Source of the DNA: Guptibacillus hwajinpoensis
GTDB taxonomy: Bacteria > Bacillota > Bacilli > Bacillales > Bacillaceae_O
NCBI GenBank assembly: GCA_016841765.1
Contig: JAENYN010000044.1
Coordinates: forward strand, 1-34,431
Reading direction: 5' to 3'
Length of the DNA: 34,431 bases
The notes beneath the pieces are model-generated. The model made no database searches, was not told the origin of the DNA, and saw only the letters and a program-made list of their open reading frames with translations. Both the position numbers and the translations under genes were made by a program. Of this stretch, positions 7,712 to 16,065 are shown piece by piece (position 1 is the stretch's first letter; each line of letters begins with the position of its first letter).

Positions 7712-9271
7712 ATGAGCACAACCGATAAACAGAATGAATATAAAAAACGGCGCACCTTCGCGATCATCTCCCATCCGGATGCAGGTAAAACAACCCTTAC
7801 CGAAAAGCTTCTATATCTCGGGGGCGCTATTCACAAACAGGGAACCGTAAAAGCGCGTAAATCCAAAAATTTCGCAACTTCCGACTGGATGGAGCTTGAG
7901 AAGCAGCGCGGCATCTCGGTGACATCAAGTGTCATGCAATTCGACTATGACGGGGTGACCGTCAACATCCTCGATACACCCGGGCATGAAGATTTCAGTG
8001 AAGATACGTACCGGACCCTGATGGCTGTCGACAGTGTTGTCATGATCATTGATGCAGCAAAAGGGGTTGAAGCCCAGACGAAAAAGCTGTTCAAAGTCGT
8101 CAGCCAGCGCGGCATCCCGATTTTTACCTTCATTAACAAGCTTGACCGGCAGGGCCGTGAACCGCTTGAATTGCTTGAAGAAATCGAGGAGGTCCTCGGC
8201 ATCCATTCCCATCCGATGAACTGGCCGATCGGCATGGGGGCATCCTTCCGGGGCGTGTATGACCGGAAGGAGGATCGGCTTGAATTTTACGAAAACCGCC
8301 AGGAAGACCAGAGCCTTGAGATTCAAAAATGGGATGATCTCGAGCCTTATCTGGAACCGACAGAGATCGAAAAGCTCCAGGAAGATATCATGCTTCTGGA
8401 TGAAGCCGGAAATCCTTATGACAAAGAGGCCATTGATAACGGAAAATTGACGCCTGTTTTCTTTGGGAGTGCCATTTCCGGTTTCGGTGTGCCTTCTTTC
8501 CTTTACCATTACTTGAAACTTGCGCCTTTGCCGCAGCCGCGAAAAAGCACAGACGGAATGATTGAGCCGTCCGATGATACGTTTTCTGGATTTGTCTTCA
8601 AAATCCAGGCGAATATGAATCCGGCTCACCGTGACCGGATTGCTTTTCTCCGAATCGTATCCGGCAAGTTTGCACGCGGCATGACAGCCAAACTGGATAG
8701 AACCGGCAAGCCGATGAAGCTCGCGCAGGGCCAGCAGTTCTTTGCCGAAAACCGTGAAGGATTGGAAGAAGCTTATCCCGGCGATATTATCGGCCTGTAT
8801 GATCCCGGTGTATTCCAGATCGGAGACACGCTTTACGAAGGAAAGAACGATTTCAGCTTTGAGCCGCTGCCGCAATTTCCGCCGGAACATTTTGCAAGGG
8901 TCCGCACGAAGAATGCCATGAAACAAAAGCATTTTTATAAAGGGCTCGAGCAGCTTGCACAGGAAGGCGCCATCCAGGTATATAAAACGCCTGACGGCAC
9001 AAGCGTGTTTCTTGGTGCTGTCGGCGTCCTGCAGTTTGAAGTATTCCAATACCGGATGGAAAACGAATATAACGTGGATATCGAGATTTCACCGATCCCG
9101 CATAAACACGCACGCTGGGTCGAAAATTGGAAAGACTCATTCAGATCCTTCGATAAATATTCCAATATGCTTGTCCATGACCGCTATGAACGGCCGGTGT
9201 TCCTGTTTGAAAACGACTTTTCCCTGCGCTGGTTCGGTGACCAGCATCCTGAGGTGGATTTGAAAGGATAA
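7712..9271 (+). CDS. prfC: Peptide chain release factor 3 (RF3)
   Basis: 519 aa, a normal RF3 length. This translational GTPase recycles RF1/RF2 after peptide release. The G motifs are intact: SHPDAGKTT (P-loop), RGISVTSS (switch I), [15 protein letters not shown] (switch II) and NKLDR. The [18 protein letters not shown] segment and the C-terminal region ([15 protein letters not shown]) distinguish RF3 from EF-G. The ATG at 7712 is chosen because GAAAGGA precedes it and the protein then starts like other RF3s. RF3 is absent from Bacillus subtilis but found in other Firmicutes, so its presence is mildly informative. It ends ahead of a shared bidirectional terminator at 9395-9425. Confidence 0.96.
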   Translation: MSTTDKQNEYKKRRTFAIISHPDAGKTTLTEKLLYLGGAIHKQGTVKARKSKNFATSDWMELEKQRGISVTSSVMQFDYDGVTVNILDTPGHEDFSEDTYRTLMAVDSVVMIIDAAKGVEAQTKKLFKVVSQRGIPIFTFINKLDRQGREPLELLEEIEEVLGIHSHPMNWPIGMGASFRGVYDRKEDRLEFYENRQEDQSLEIQKWDDLEPYLEPTEIEKLQEDIMLLDEAGNPYDKEAIDNGKLTPVFFGSAISGFGVPSFLYHYLKLAPLPQPRKSTDGMIEPSDDTFSGFVFKIQANMNPAHRDRIAFLRIVSGKFARGMTAKLDRTGKPMKLAQGQQFFAENREGLEEAYPGDIIGLYDPGVFQIGDTLYEGKNDFSFEPLPQFPPEHFARVRTKNAMKQKHFYKGLEQLAQEGAIQVYKTPDGTSVFLGAVGVLQFEVFQYRMENEYNVDIEISPIPHKHARWVENWKDSFRSFDKYSNMLVHDRYERPVFLFENDFSLRWFGDQHPEVDLKG

Positions 9272-9394
9272 GGTAAGCTGATTGGAAAGTGATCAAGTAA
9301 TTTCCACGGCCGGCTTTCAAACATTATCGGTTATAATGCCGTTTCAGGGTACTTTATTTTATAAATGAATGTAAATTATAGCTTTTTTGTGATT

Positions 9395-9425
9395 AAAAAA
9401 CACCGGCCGCTACCGGTGTTTTTTA
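9395..9425. terminator. Bidirectional terminator between prfC and the next gene
   Basis: AAAAACACCGG pairs with CCGGTGTTTTT around a short loop, with U-runs on both strands. It serves the convergent genes on either side and overlaps the last codon of the minus-strand gene that ends at 9423. Confidence 0.85.
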
Positions 9426-10067
9426 ATTTACATTTATCAAATATTCATCCACACTGCCATCAACACGGTACTCACGGATATTGATGCCGCGCTCTCCGTC
9501 CTTAGCATAGCCGAGTGTAGCGCTTACTGCCTGATCCTTATCATTGAAGCGGATAAGCAATTGTATACCCGTCAAGCCCTTTTCCAGTGACTGTATGTCA
9601 AGCCTTGCTGCACTTGCAGATTCTTCATCGGCATTTGCTTTGAAATAATCATAGCGGACGGCCGTCACCCCGTTGGCTTCTGCTTCCGCGGCTTTTTCAC
9701 CATCCGTTGTTTTCTCCCAGTCATCTCTTGTGACGCCAATCGAAAATGTTTGCTCGATCTCCGCTGCTTTGTCGAGGATCCTATTTTCTTCCGGGGCTGT
9801 TGTTGCAACCGTAGACTGCAAAATACCGGCAGATTCAAGCTGTCTGGTCAGCCACGGGAATTTCATGACTCCGGCCTGGCTAGCGATAAGCGCAATTGTC
9901 ACCGAAAGGACCAGGATCAGGATACCGTTTACAGTCCACCAGCCTTTACGTCCGGACTTCTTAATTTGCATGATTGGCGGCCGCGGTTCCCAATTGTCCT
10001 GTTGAATCTCAAGTTCCGGATCATCAAATGGAATTTCTTCTTCTTTGTTTTTCTCTTGATCCGCCAT
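9423..10067 (-). CDS. Membrane-anchored protein with extracytoplasmic domain, unknown
   Basis: 214 aa. An acidic cytosolic head (EKNKEEEIPFDDPELEIQQD) leads to a basic patch and one membrane helix (GILILVLSVTIALIASQAG, about 44-62). The extracytoplasmic part of about 145 residues is alpha/beta with few landmarks. The layout, cytosolic tail plus single helix plus small outside domain, resembles several Bacillales envelope or sporulation proteins, but I cannot name it. The ATG at 10067 has GAGGT 7 bases upstream. The GTG at 10076 would overlap that site. Confidence 0.7.
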   Translation of the reverse strand: MADQEKNKEEEIPFDDPELEIQQDNWEPRPPIMQIKKSGRKGWWTVNGILILVLSVTIALIASQAGVMKFPWLTRQLESAGILQSTVATTAPEENRILDKAAEIEQTFSIGVTRDDWEKTTDGEKAAEAEANGVTAVRYDYFKANADEESASAARLDIQSLEKGLTGIQLLIRFNDKDQAVSATLGYAKDGERGINIREYRVDGSVDEYLINVN

Positions 10068-10300
10068 ACCGCTCACCTCACTGCCAGAATACTCCTAGTA
10101 CAATTTACCCGATAGAAAAATATGGAACACGTAGTTTTACATTAATTCTATTCGGCTTTTCCGGCATTTTTCCTGTCACGACACAAAACTTCCATATTAG
10201 GAACGATACGGCCATCGTTTGATTTTTGCCGTTCCATAAGAACGCGTTCATAGGCTTTTTTTCCTGTTTTGCATAGTGAGATAACATACGAAAGCCCCGG

Positions 10301-10329
10301 TCTGTCCCCGGGGCGAATCATGGTATAAT
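10301..10329 (+). promoter_or_regulatory. Promoter of the type I toxin
   Basis: TATAAT at 10324-10329 is a consensus -10 preceded by TGG (extended -10). The -35 region at 10301-10306 is weak (TCTGTC). The transcript would have a leader of about 70 nt before the toxin ATG, typical of type I toxins. Confidence 0.6.
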
Positions 10330-10404
10330 GAATAATGCAGCTGTATGTATGCAGGGTGGCGGCAGCATCCCCGACTTCACGATGGAAGGGGGTGGTGCCT
10401 ACTG

Positions 10405-10491
10405 ATGACTCCATTTGAATCACTGGTGCTGATGATTTCATTTGCTTCGCTAGTGGTTTCGATCATTGTGGCGTCAAACGGCAAAAAGTAA
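10405..10491 (+). CDS. Hol_Tox-family type I toxin, 28 aa
   Basis: 28 codons. After a short head (MTPFESL) comes one membrane helix (VLMISFASLVVSIIVAS) and a basic end NGKK. The pattern ESLxLMISFxxLVVxII...KK is that of the putative holin-like toxins (the TxpA/BsrG-like group), which depolarise or disturb the membrane when expressed without their antitoxin RNA. GAAGGGGGTGG gives a strong ribosome site 9-10 bases before the ATG. Its stop codon lies inside a 12-bp terminator stem (10483-10530), and a minus-strand promoter downstream (10622-10651) could produce the antisense antitoxin. Family assignment is by pattern recognition. Confidence 0.85.
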   Translation: MTPFESLVLMISFASLVVSIIVASNGKK

Positions 10492-10530
10492 CCCACCCTG
10501 CCGGCCAGTAGGGATAACGGGTTACTTTTT
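10483..10530. terminator. Bidirectional terminator overlapping the toxin stop codon
   Basis: AAAAAGTAACCC pairs perfectly with GGGTTACTTTTT (12 bp), with an inner CCCT/AGGG stem. Both strands end in U5. It can end the toxin mRNA on the plus strand and the antisense RNA on the minus strand. Confidence 0.8.
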
Positions 10531-10575
10531 CCGGTCCTGAACGCTGCCGCTTCCTGGCGGAAAGACAGCTGTATG

Positions 10576-10608
10576 GAACACCGATGTTGCCGCATCGGTG
10601 TTCTTTTT
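10576..10608 (+). terminator. Second terminator, 3' end of the toxin mRNA
   Basis: GAACACCGATG pairs perfectly with CATCGGTGTTC (loop TTGCCG), followed by TTTTT on the plus strand. If transcription passes the first hairpin it would stop here, giving an overlap of about 125 nt with the antisense RNA. Confidence 0.8.
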
Positions 10609-10621
10609 GCTTTCTTTTCTT

Positions 10622-10651
10622 ATTATATGTCCACTTATCTGCCGGGTGCAA
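10622..10651 (-). promoter_or_regulatory. Promoter for the antisense antitoxin RNA
   Basis: On the minus strand a consensus TATAAT (10627-10622) is preceded after 18 bases by TTGCAC (10651-10646). The start would be near 10615, firing toward the toxin gene from just behind the folC stop codon. Confidence 0.5.
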
Positions 10652-10658
10652 GCTGTAT

Positions 10659-11948
10659 TCATGTCATAAGCACTTGCCGGGCTTCTCCGGCAAAATACAA
10701 AGACCCGGTTATAAGTATGGTATCCCCTTTTTCCGTAGACTGAAACGTTTCATCGAGAGCGGTTTTGGCATCACTCACCCACTTCCAGCGCAAACCGATT
10801 CTGTTTGCCGTTTCTTCCAATTCCCCTTTTTCCATCCTTCTTTCAGCAAAAGGAGATGGAACCATGTAATAGTCCGCTTCGGGATAAAAAACAGCATTTA
10901 TCATTTCCGTACTATTTTTATTCGAACTGGCCGAAAAAATGACTGCTCGCGGAGACATGCCATCATTTTTCATATTTCGAGCAAGTGTTTCAAGCTCCAG
11001 CACATTGTGAGCGCCGTCCAGAATAATGGTTCTGCCATTTTTTGCGATCTTTTCATACCTGGCCGGAATCTGTACAGCCTGGAGCCCCGACCGGATTGCT
11101 TTTTCATTGATTTCAGGAACCAATTCAGCAAGCTCAATCACAGCAGCAATGGCGGAGGCGGCATTTTGGATCTGATGGAGGCCCGGCACAGACAGCTCCA
11201 CGTTTCTTAATATCCTTTTGCCGATATAGTCAAAAACGGATGGGCTTCTTTTGGATTCCCTGCTTTCTGCAGAAAAGCCTTCTCCGTAAAAAAGGAAAGG
11301 GGATGCTGCTGTTTCGGAGAGCTTTTTCAAGTAACGGCGGGCCGCGGGATTCCTCATTCCGCAGATAGCGCATGCCGTTTCCTTTTTTATGATGGCGGCC
11401 TTATCCGCTGTGATTTCCTCAATTTCGGCACCGAGCAGCTGTGTATGATCCTTCGTGATTTCAGTAAGAACGGCAATGACCGGGTCAAATAAAATCGCCG
11501 GGTCGCTTCTGCCGCCGACACCATTTTCATAAACGACAAGACCGATCCCATTGCGGCTGTACCACAGGAGCCCAATCAGGATCATAATATGCATATGCCC
11601 GAGTTCTTTTTCTTGCGGAAATGTTTTTATCCCTTTTTCCACTTCTCCAGCTAACTTTTCTAAAACGGAAGCCGGCATTTCCACTCCATTGATTTGAAAA
11701 CGTTCTTCATATCTGGAAAGATGGGGTCCTGTAAACAGGCCATGGGGAATAGAGCCAGCCTGCAAAATGCTTGATATCATATGGGCAGTGGAGCCTTTTC
11801 CAGCTGAACCGGCAATTTGGATAAATCGAAATTCCTGCCTGTTCACGTTAAAATGGCTTAACAGTTTTTCAAGAAGCAGCCCATGGTTTCCATTTTTCCT
11901 GATCATTGTCCGGCTGTAATATTGCTTAAAAAAATCGGTGGATGACAT
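10659..11948 (-). CDS. folC: Folylpolyglutamate synthase / dihydrofolate synthase-like Mur ligase
   Basis: 429 aa, the usual FolC length. It adds glutamates to folates (and possibly makes dihydrofolate) with ATP in the cytosol. The P-loop is GSAGKGST (usual GTNGKGST), followed by GLFTGPHLSRYEERFQINGV (folate-binding loop), TEITKDHTQLLG, ADKAAIIKK (carbamylated-lysine region) and ILDGAHN at the start of the C-terminal ligase domain. The altered P-loop and moderate divergence suggest a second, specialised FolC-type enzyme, so the exact substrate is less certain than the fold. The ATG at 11948 has GGGGAG upstream; the TTG further out would lie within the ribosome-site region. It follows gtaB by 61 bases with no terminator, so they may share a transcript. 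Confidence 0.85.
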   Translation of the reverse strand: MSSTDFFKQYYSRTMIRKNGNHGLLLEKLLSHFNVNRQEFRFIQIAGSAGKGSTAHMISSILQAGSIPHGLFTGPHLSRYEERFQINGVEMPASVLEKLAGEVEKGIKTFPQEKELGHMHIMILIGLLWYSRNGIGLVVYENGVGGRSDPAILFDPVIAVLTEITKDHTQLLGAEIEEITADKAAIIKKETACAICGMRNPAARRYLKKLSETAASPFLFYGEGFSAESRESKRSPSVFDYIGKRILRNVELSVPGLHQIQNAASAIAAVIELAELVPEINEKAIRSGLQAVQIPARYEKIAKNGRTIILDGAHNVLELETLARNMKNDGMSPRAVIFSASSNKNSTEMINAVFYPEADYYMVPSPFAERRMEKGELEETANRIGLRWKWVSDAKTALDETFQSTEKGDTILITGSLYFAGEARQVLMT

Positions 11949-12009
11949 GGTGTTTCTCCCCTTTTTCAAGTCCCCGGGTTTTCAGAAAGGATAGAAAGCA
12001 TGACAGGAA

Positions 12010-12894
12010 CTAACGGATTTCCCTTTTCACAAGTACTTCCAGGTACGACCTCACGTCGTCCCGAAGCTCTTCGCGTTCCAGCGCCATATCCAGTGTCGCT
12101 TTGATGAAACCGAGTTTATTGCCGATATCATAACGCCGGCCTGCAAAATGATAAGCGAGCACTGCCTGGTGCTCGTTCAGCAAGTTGATGGCATCCGTCA
12201 ACTGGATTTCACCGCCGCTCCCAGGTTGGAGATCATTCAAAATCGGAAAAATTTCCGGACGCAGGATATACCGCCCCATAATGGCATAATTGGAAGGTGC
12301 CTGGCCGGCAGGCGGTTTTTCAACCAGGCTGGACAGCTGAATCACACCTTCTTCAAATTCCCTTCCTTTCGGTTCCACGATGCCATACTTGGACGTTTCT
12401 TCTTTCGGCACCGGCTGCACGCCGACAATTGAAGCATGGTACCGTTCATGAACAGAAAGAAGCTGTTTCAGGCACGGCTCTCCATCCGTGCGGACGATAT
12501 CATCACCCAGTAAGACGGCAAAGGGTTCATCACCAATAAACGAATAGCAGGATGCAATGGCATGTCCGAGGCCGAGCGGCTCCTTTTGCCGGATATAATG
12601 GATGTTGGCAAGATTTGAAATGGACTGGACCTCAGCGAGCTGCTCCCATTTCCCTTTTGCCTCGAGTGCGGCTTCCAGCTCATACGATTTATCAAAATGA
12701 TCTTCAATTGCACGCTTTCCGCGGCCGCTTACGATAATAATGTCCTCAATTCCCGAAGCCACCGCTTCTTCAACGATATACTGGATGGCCGGCTTATCCA
12801 CGATCGGGAGCATCTCTTTCGGCTGCGCTTTTGTCGCCGGCAAAAAACGGGTCCCAAGCCCACCGGCCGGAATGATCGCTTTACGGACTTTCAT
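12010..12894 (-). CDS. gtaB: UTP-glucose-1-phosphate uridylyltransferase
   Basis: 294 aa, full length for the GalU/GtaB family. It makes UDP-glucose from UTP and glucose-1-phosphate for teichoic acid glucosylation, glycolipid anchors and exopolysaccharide. The N-terminal nucleotidyltransferase signature [20 protein letters not shown] is followed by [26 protein letters not shown], the VEKPP region and the [12 protein letters not shown] motif near the end. The ATG at 12894 is chosen because GGAGGG lies 6 bases upstream and the conserved start [12 protein letters not shown] begins there. folC follows on the same strand. Confidence 0.95.
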   Translation of the reverse strand: MKVRKAIIPAGGLGTRFLPATKAQPKEMLPIVDKPAIQYIVEEAVASGIEDIIIVSGRGKRAIEDHFDKSYELEAALEAKGKWEQLAEVQSISNLANIHYIRQKEPLGLGHAIASCYSFIGDEPFAVLLGDDIVRTDGEPCLKQLLSVHERYHASIVGVQPVPKEETSKYGIVEPKGREFEEGVIQLSSLVEKPPAGQAPSNYAIMGRYILRPEIFPILNDLQPGSGGEIQLTDAINLLNEHQAVLAYHFAGRRYDIGNKLGFIKATLDMALEREELRDDVRSYLEVLVKREIR

Positions 12895-12980
12895 GTTATC
12901 CCTCCATAGGCAAAACAATTCAATTTCTTTTTGCTTTTATTTTAACAGAATGCCAACAAACCTTTATATGTTTTATCCTA

Positions 12981-13010
12981 GAAAAAGAACCGGCTTTTTC
13001 AGCCGGTTCC
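12981..13010 (-). terminator. Terminator of the WrbA-like gene
   Basis: On the minus strand GAACCGGCT pairs perfectly with AGCCGGTTC (GAAAA loop), followed by TTTTTCT, directly after the stop codon at 13015. Confidence 0.9.
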
Positions 13011-13014
13011 CCTT

Positions 13015-13626
13015 TTATCCGCTTCCGTTTTTCACCCATTCCGATACAGTTACTGTCCGTTTTGCCTGATGCTTGACAGCCGCTTCCACTTCTTCCTTCA
13101 TGTTTCCGTCCTGATCAACCGAGACCGTTGTGCCATATGGATTGCCGCCGGCTTTAAAGATCGACTCATCCGTATAGCCGGGTGACACGACAATCGCTCC
13201 CCAGTGGAACATCGTCGTGTAAAGGGCTAACACAGTCTGTTCCTGCCCACCGTGCGGATTATTGGCGGAAGACATGGCGCTGACCACCTTATTGGCAAGC
13301 TTACCGTTCATCCAGAGGCCGCCGGTTGAATCAAGAAACTGTTTCATTTGCGCAGGAACATTGCCAAAGCGCGTCGGGCAGCTGAAAATGATGGCATCTG
13401 CCCAATCCAGGTCATCAAGTGTCGCTTCTGGAATGCCTTTCGTTTTTTCGAGATGCTCCTTCCAGGCGGGATTCGACTCGATTGCTGACTGTGGTGCCGT
13501 CTCTGTCACCTTTAGCAATTTAACTTCCCCGCCTTTTTCCCGGGCTCCATCGGCAGCCATCTTGGCGAGCCGGTAATTTGTCCCGGTCGAGCTGTAATAA
13601 ATAATGGCCGTTTTCGTTTTTGACAT
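13015..13626 (-). CDS. wrbA: WrbA-type NAD(P)H:quinone oxidoreductase
   Basis: 203 aa, matching WrbA flavodoxin-like enzymes that use FMN to reduce quinones by two electrons and limit redox cycling. The phosphate-binding loop YYSSTGTNYRLA starts at about residue 10. SCPTRFGNVPAQMKQFLDSTGGLW is the classic WrbA isoalloxazine-binding segment, and HGGQEQTVLALYTTMFHWGAIVVSPGY matches the third conserved block. GGAGGG precedes the ATG. It is a single-gene unit with its own terminator. Confidence 0.92.
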   Translation of the reverse strand: MSKTKTAIIYYSSTGTNYRLAKMAADGAREKGGEVKLLKVTETAPQSAIESNPAWKEHLEKTKGIPEATLDDLDWADAIIFSCPTRFGNVPAQMKQFLDSTGGLWMNGKLANKVVSAMSSANNPHGGQEQTVLALYTTMFHWGAIVVSPGYTDESIFKAGGNPYGTTVSVDQDGNMKEEVEAAVKHQAKRTVTVSEWVKNGSG

Positions 13627-13712
13627 GGTATCCCTCCAACATTTAAGTTACAGGCAGGTCTCCCTGCTATCGTTTCTACCTATTACTTAATTCCCTGAAA
13701 AAAAGCCAATAA

Positions 13713-13751
13713 AACAAAAGGCTTGCTGCCATCTCTACTGGCGCAAGCCTT
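13713..13751 (-). terminator. Terminator of the 87-aa gene
   Basis: On the minus strand AAGGCTTGC pairs with GCAAGCCTT with an inner GCCA/TGGC stem, followed by TTGTTTT. It ends the transcript of the gene at 13775-14038. Confidence 0.8.
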
Positions 13752-13774
13752 CGTTTCGTTTTATTTCCATTTCA

Positions 13775-14038
13775 TCAACCGGTCGTTTTACTGTGGATCG
13801 CCTTCAGGGCCAGGTCCAAATCCTCTTTATGGACAAAAATTTCGTAAGACACAGCTCCCTGGCCAAAAGAGCCAAGCGAGTGTGATGAAGAGTGCGGGGA
13901 ATCTATTGCTGTGCGGTATTTGATGCCCGCCGTTTTAAGCTTAGCTATCGCACTGTAGTAATCGTTCTGCTTCACCGTGGCAAAAACGAGTGTTTTCTTT
14001 TTTGAAAACAAGTATTCAACCCAGTTGGCGATTGACAT
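13775..14038 (-). CDS. Small cytosolic protein, DUF2007-like
   Basis: 87 aa. The pattern KTLVFATVKQNDYYSAIAKLKTAGIKYRTAI ... YEIFVHKEDLDLALKAI gives a beta-alpha-beta ... beta-alpha arrangement like small DUF2007 (putative signal-transducing) domains. The middle is rich in Ser and His (SPHSSSHSLGS). A GGTGAGGG-type ribosome site precedes the ATG. The first residues WVEYLFSKKK are amphipathic and might touch the membrane. The family match is tentative. Confidence 0.65.
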   Translation of the reverse strand: MSIANWVEYLFSKKKTLVFATVKQNDYYSAIAKLKTAGIKYRTAIDSPHSSSHSLGSFGQGAVSYEIFVHKEDLDLALKAIHSKTTG

Positions 14039-14244
14039 CCCGCACCCTCACCTTCTTTAGTGTCTCTCCATAAAACAGAAGCCCGCAGGCTATTGGAATA
14101 GTGTGTTGAGGCCTGCATTGCCGCCCGAAAGAATGGAAGCTCGGAATCCAATTTTCGGTGACTGCGATGGGAAGATAACCTATATATTACAATCACGGTA
14201 TTCCAATTCACATGCCCCTGACTAGAAGTAATCAAAGCTACACA

Positions 14245-14268
14245 GGCACTGAATCGAAATTCAGTGCC
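14245..14268. other. Perfect 10-bp hairpin just past the trpB stop
   Basis: GGCACTGAAT and ATTCAGTGCC flank a 4-base loop, which reads TTCG on the minus (trpB) strand, a stable tetraloop. There is no U-run, so termination is doubtful; it may protect the mRNA 3' end. The core ACTGAA/TTCAGT is shared with the palindrome upstream of trpB at 15467-15484. Confidence 0.6.
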
Positions 14269-14274
14269 CCGGAG

Positions 14275-15441
14275 TTAATTATGAAGCAAGTTATAAACAT
14301 GCTGTACATCTTTGTCTCCGCGTCCGGAGACATTGACGATCAGAACATCCTCATCGGAAAGCTGCGGAGCCAATTTCATCGCATGGGCAACAGCGTGTGA
14401 ACTTTCCAGTGCAGGGATGATCCCCTCGGTCCTTGACAGCTTCTGAAAAGCTTCAAGCACTTCTTCATTCGTAACGGTGACATATTCGGCACGTCCGTTC
14501 GTTTTCATGAAGCTGTGCTCAGGCCCGACTCCAGGGTAATCCAGCCCAGCGGCAATCGAATAAGTCGGTTTCGGCTGTCCGTTTTCATCCATAAGCGCGA
14601 GGCACTTAAATCCATGGAGGTCTGCCGGAACACCTTCTGTCAATGATGGGGCTTTATCAGGCTCGACACCGATCAGCCTGACATCGGGTTCATCAATATA
14701 ATGAGCGAACGCCCCAATCGCATTGCTGCCTCCGCCCACACAGGCGATGACCGCAGTTGGGAGCTTTCCTTCTTTTTCGAGAATCTGCCGTTTGGATTCC
14801 TCGCTGATGACAGCCTGGAAGTGTTTGACCATTGTCGGATATGGATGCGGCCCGACTGCAGATCCGAGCAGATAAAATGTGTTTTGATAATTTTCAACAA
14901 GATCATTGAGCGCCTCATCAACTGCCTCTTTGAGCCTGCCCTGGCCTTTATCCACGGCTACCACTTCAGCACCGAGCATTTCCATCCGGAAAACATTGAG
15001 CGCCTGCCGCTTCGTATCCTCAAGCCCCATGTAGATGGTACACTCCATGTTGAACATCGCACAGCCCATTGCTGTTGCGACCCCGTGCTGACCGGCACCC
15101 GTTTCGGCAATGACCCGCTTTGCGCCCATGCGCTTGGCAAGCAGGATTTGTCCGAGGACGTTATTGATTTTGTGGGCACCCATGTGATTCAAGTCTTCAC
15201 GTTTTAAATAAATTTTAGCGCCGCCGAGCTGGTTTGTCAGATTGGCGGCAAAAGTGAGCGGATTTTCCCTGCCCACATACTCTTTCAAATAATATTTGAA
15301 TTCATCATTGAACTCCGGATCGTCTTTATACTTCAAGAACTCCTCTTCAAGCTGATTCAACACTTCCTGAAGCTCCGGCGGCACCTGACTTCCGCCAAAC
15401 TCTCCGTAAAATCCTTTTTTCTCCGCTTCCACTCTGCTCAT
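14275..15441 (-). CDS. trpB: Tryptophan synthase beta chain, orphan copy
   Basis: 388 aa, full length. TrpB is a PLP enzyme joining indole and serine. PLP-lysine K91 sits in NHMGAHKINN, the catalytic glutamate E113 in AETGAGQHG, the phosphate cradle in CVGGGSNA, and the C-terminal NVSGRGDKD is present. Position 87 is Met where TrpB1 enzymes usually have Thr or Gly (NHTGAHK). No trpA, trpC or trpF is nearby, so this is a stand-alone copy that may salvage indole or complement a distant operon. AGGAGG precedes the ATG. Two overlapping palindromes (15467-15484, 15482-15495) lie 25-55 bases upstream, suggesting repressor control. Confidence 0.93.
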   Translation of the reverse strand: MSRVEAEKKGFYGEFGGSQVPPELQEVLNQLEEEFLKYKDDPEFNDEFKYYLKEYVGRENPLTFAANLTNQLGGAKIYLKREDLNHMGAHKINNVLGQILLAKRMGAKRVIAETGAGQHGVATAMGCAMFNMECTIYMGLEDTKRQALNVFRMEMLGAEVVAVDKGQGRLKEAVDEALNDLVENYQNTFYLLGSAVGPHPYPTMVKHFQAVISEESKRQILEKEGKLPTAVIACVGGGSNAIGAFAHYIDEPDVRLIGVEPDKAPSLTEGVPADLHGFKCLALMDENGQPKPTYSIAAGLDYPGVGPEHSFMKTNGRAEYVTVTNEEVLEAFQKLSRTEGIIPALESSHAVAHAMKLAPQLSDEDVLIVNVSGRGDKDVQHVYNLLHN

Positions 15442-15466
15442 CTGTATTCCTCCTAGTCTCTTCTAT

Positions 15467-15495
15467 TAACTGAAAATTCAGTTATGTTAACATAA
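15467..15495. promoter_or_regulatory. Two overlapping palindromes in front of trpB, candidate operator
   Basis: TAACTGAA-AA-TTCAGTTA (15467-15484) and TTATGTTAACATAA (15482-15495) are both perfect dyads. On the trpB strand a TTGATA about 17 bases upstream of AATTTT would place the first dyad over a weak -10 box. No T-box or attenuator features (specifier stem, UGGN) are visible. Operator identity is inference. Confidence 0.5.
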
Positions 15496-15551
15496 TATCA
15501 AAATTCCCGTACAATGGAAAGATGTTTTTGCCGGTTATTTTTGGAACCCAG

Positions 15552-15593
15552 AAAAAAACGCCCCGCTTCTGATTTCCACAAAACCAGGCGTTT
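15552..15593 (-). terminator. Terminator of the 141-aa gene
   Basis: On the minus strand AAACGCC pairs with GGCGTTT, with an inner TGGTTT/AAATCA stem, followed by further T. A second AAACGCC just upstream (15594-15600) offers an alternative pairing partner. Confidence 0.7.
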
Positions 15594-15639
15594 GGCGTTT
15601 GGCATGAAAAACAGAAGTTCTGGAGGACCGGCACATGAA

Positions 15640-16065
15640 TTAAAAGATACCGCCATCCAGTTCGCTGAACCCATCAGATGAAAAGACATCTGCTTTATCA
15701 AGATTCCCATTTAAATTGACAATATCTCCGGGACTTTCCGGCGTTTGATTATGAAATTCAAATAACATATCCTCAAGATCCGACTCGGTTACCAATCCAT
15801 TCTCAAGAGCGTACGTTTCCAGTTCCGCTGCATCCATTTCCGCAAAGTTCTCAGCGATCTTTTGCTCAAGAAGGTGTTTTTCAAAAAGCTGTTCGATCAG
15901 GTAGGCTGTCCATAAACTAAAGGTGATCGGCGTGATGTCAGAAGAGGCGGTTTCAGGCAGTCTTTTTACATTCTTTTCGGGTTGCCCTTCTTTTTCCCGC
16001 CTTCTGAACTGCTGAATCATCACTGCGGCCAGAAGAAGAAACACTATGCTGTATAACAGTTCCAT
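15640..16065 (-). CDS. Membrane-anchored acidic protein, unknown
   Basis: 141 aa. An N-terminal membrane helix (LLYSIVFLLLAAVMIQQF) is followed by a basic stretch (RRREKEGQPEKNVKR) and a strongly acidic tail with predicted helices around LWTAYLIEQLFEKHLLEQKIAENF. The topology with the basic stretch inside suggests the tail is cytosolic. GAGGTGAAAGG precedes the ATG. I do not recognise a family. Confidence 0.65.
   Translation of the reverse strand: MELLYSIVFLLLAAVMIQQFRRREKEGQPEKNVKRLPETASSDITPITFSLWTAYLIEQLFEKHLLEQKIAENFAEMDAAELETYALENGLVTESDLEDMLFEFHNQTPESPGDIVNLNGNLDKADVFSSDGFSELDGGIF

Larger units (their letters stand above)
10483..10615 (-). ncRNA. Candidate antisense antitoxin RNA
   Basis: The predicted transcript runs about 130 nt from the minus-strand promoter at 10622-10651 to the terminator at 10483-10530. 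It would be complementary to the last few codons and the 3' end of the toxin mRNA, the converging arrangement of txpA/ratA and bsrG/SR4. Its 5' part folds into the hairpin at 10576-10603, a possible kissing loop. Inferred from promoter and terminator only. Confidence 0.5.

Noticed and set aside
7925-9049. Long open frame (374 codons) on the minus strand opposite prfC
   Set aside because: It lies wholly antisense to a complete, well-conserved prfC, and its protein is Arg/His/Phe-rich without recognisable domains; a codon-bias shadow.
10584-11210. Plus-strand frame of 208 codons opposite folC
   Set aside because: Antisense to conserved folC motifs; its start lies inside the toxin-locus terminator; low-complexity Phe/Arg/His composition.
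14245-14268. Hairpin past trpB considered as a rho-independent terminator
   Set aside because: No U-run follows on either strand, so it is listed only as a hairpin.
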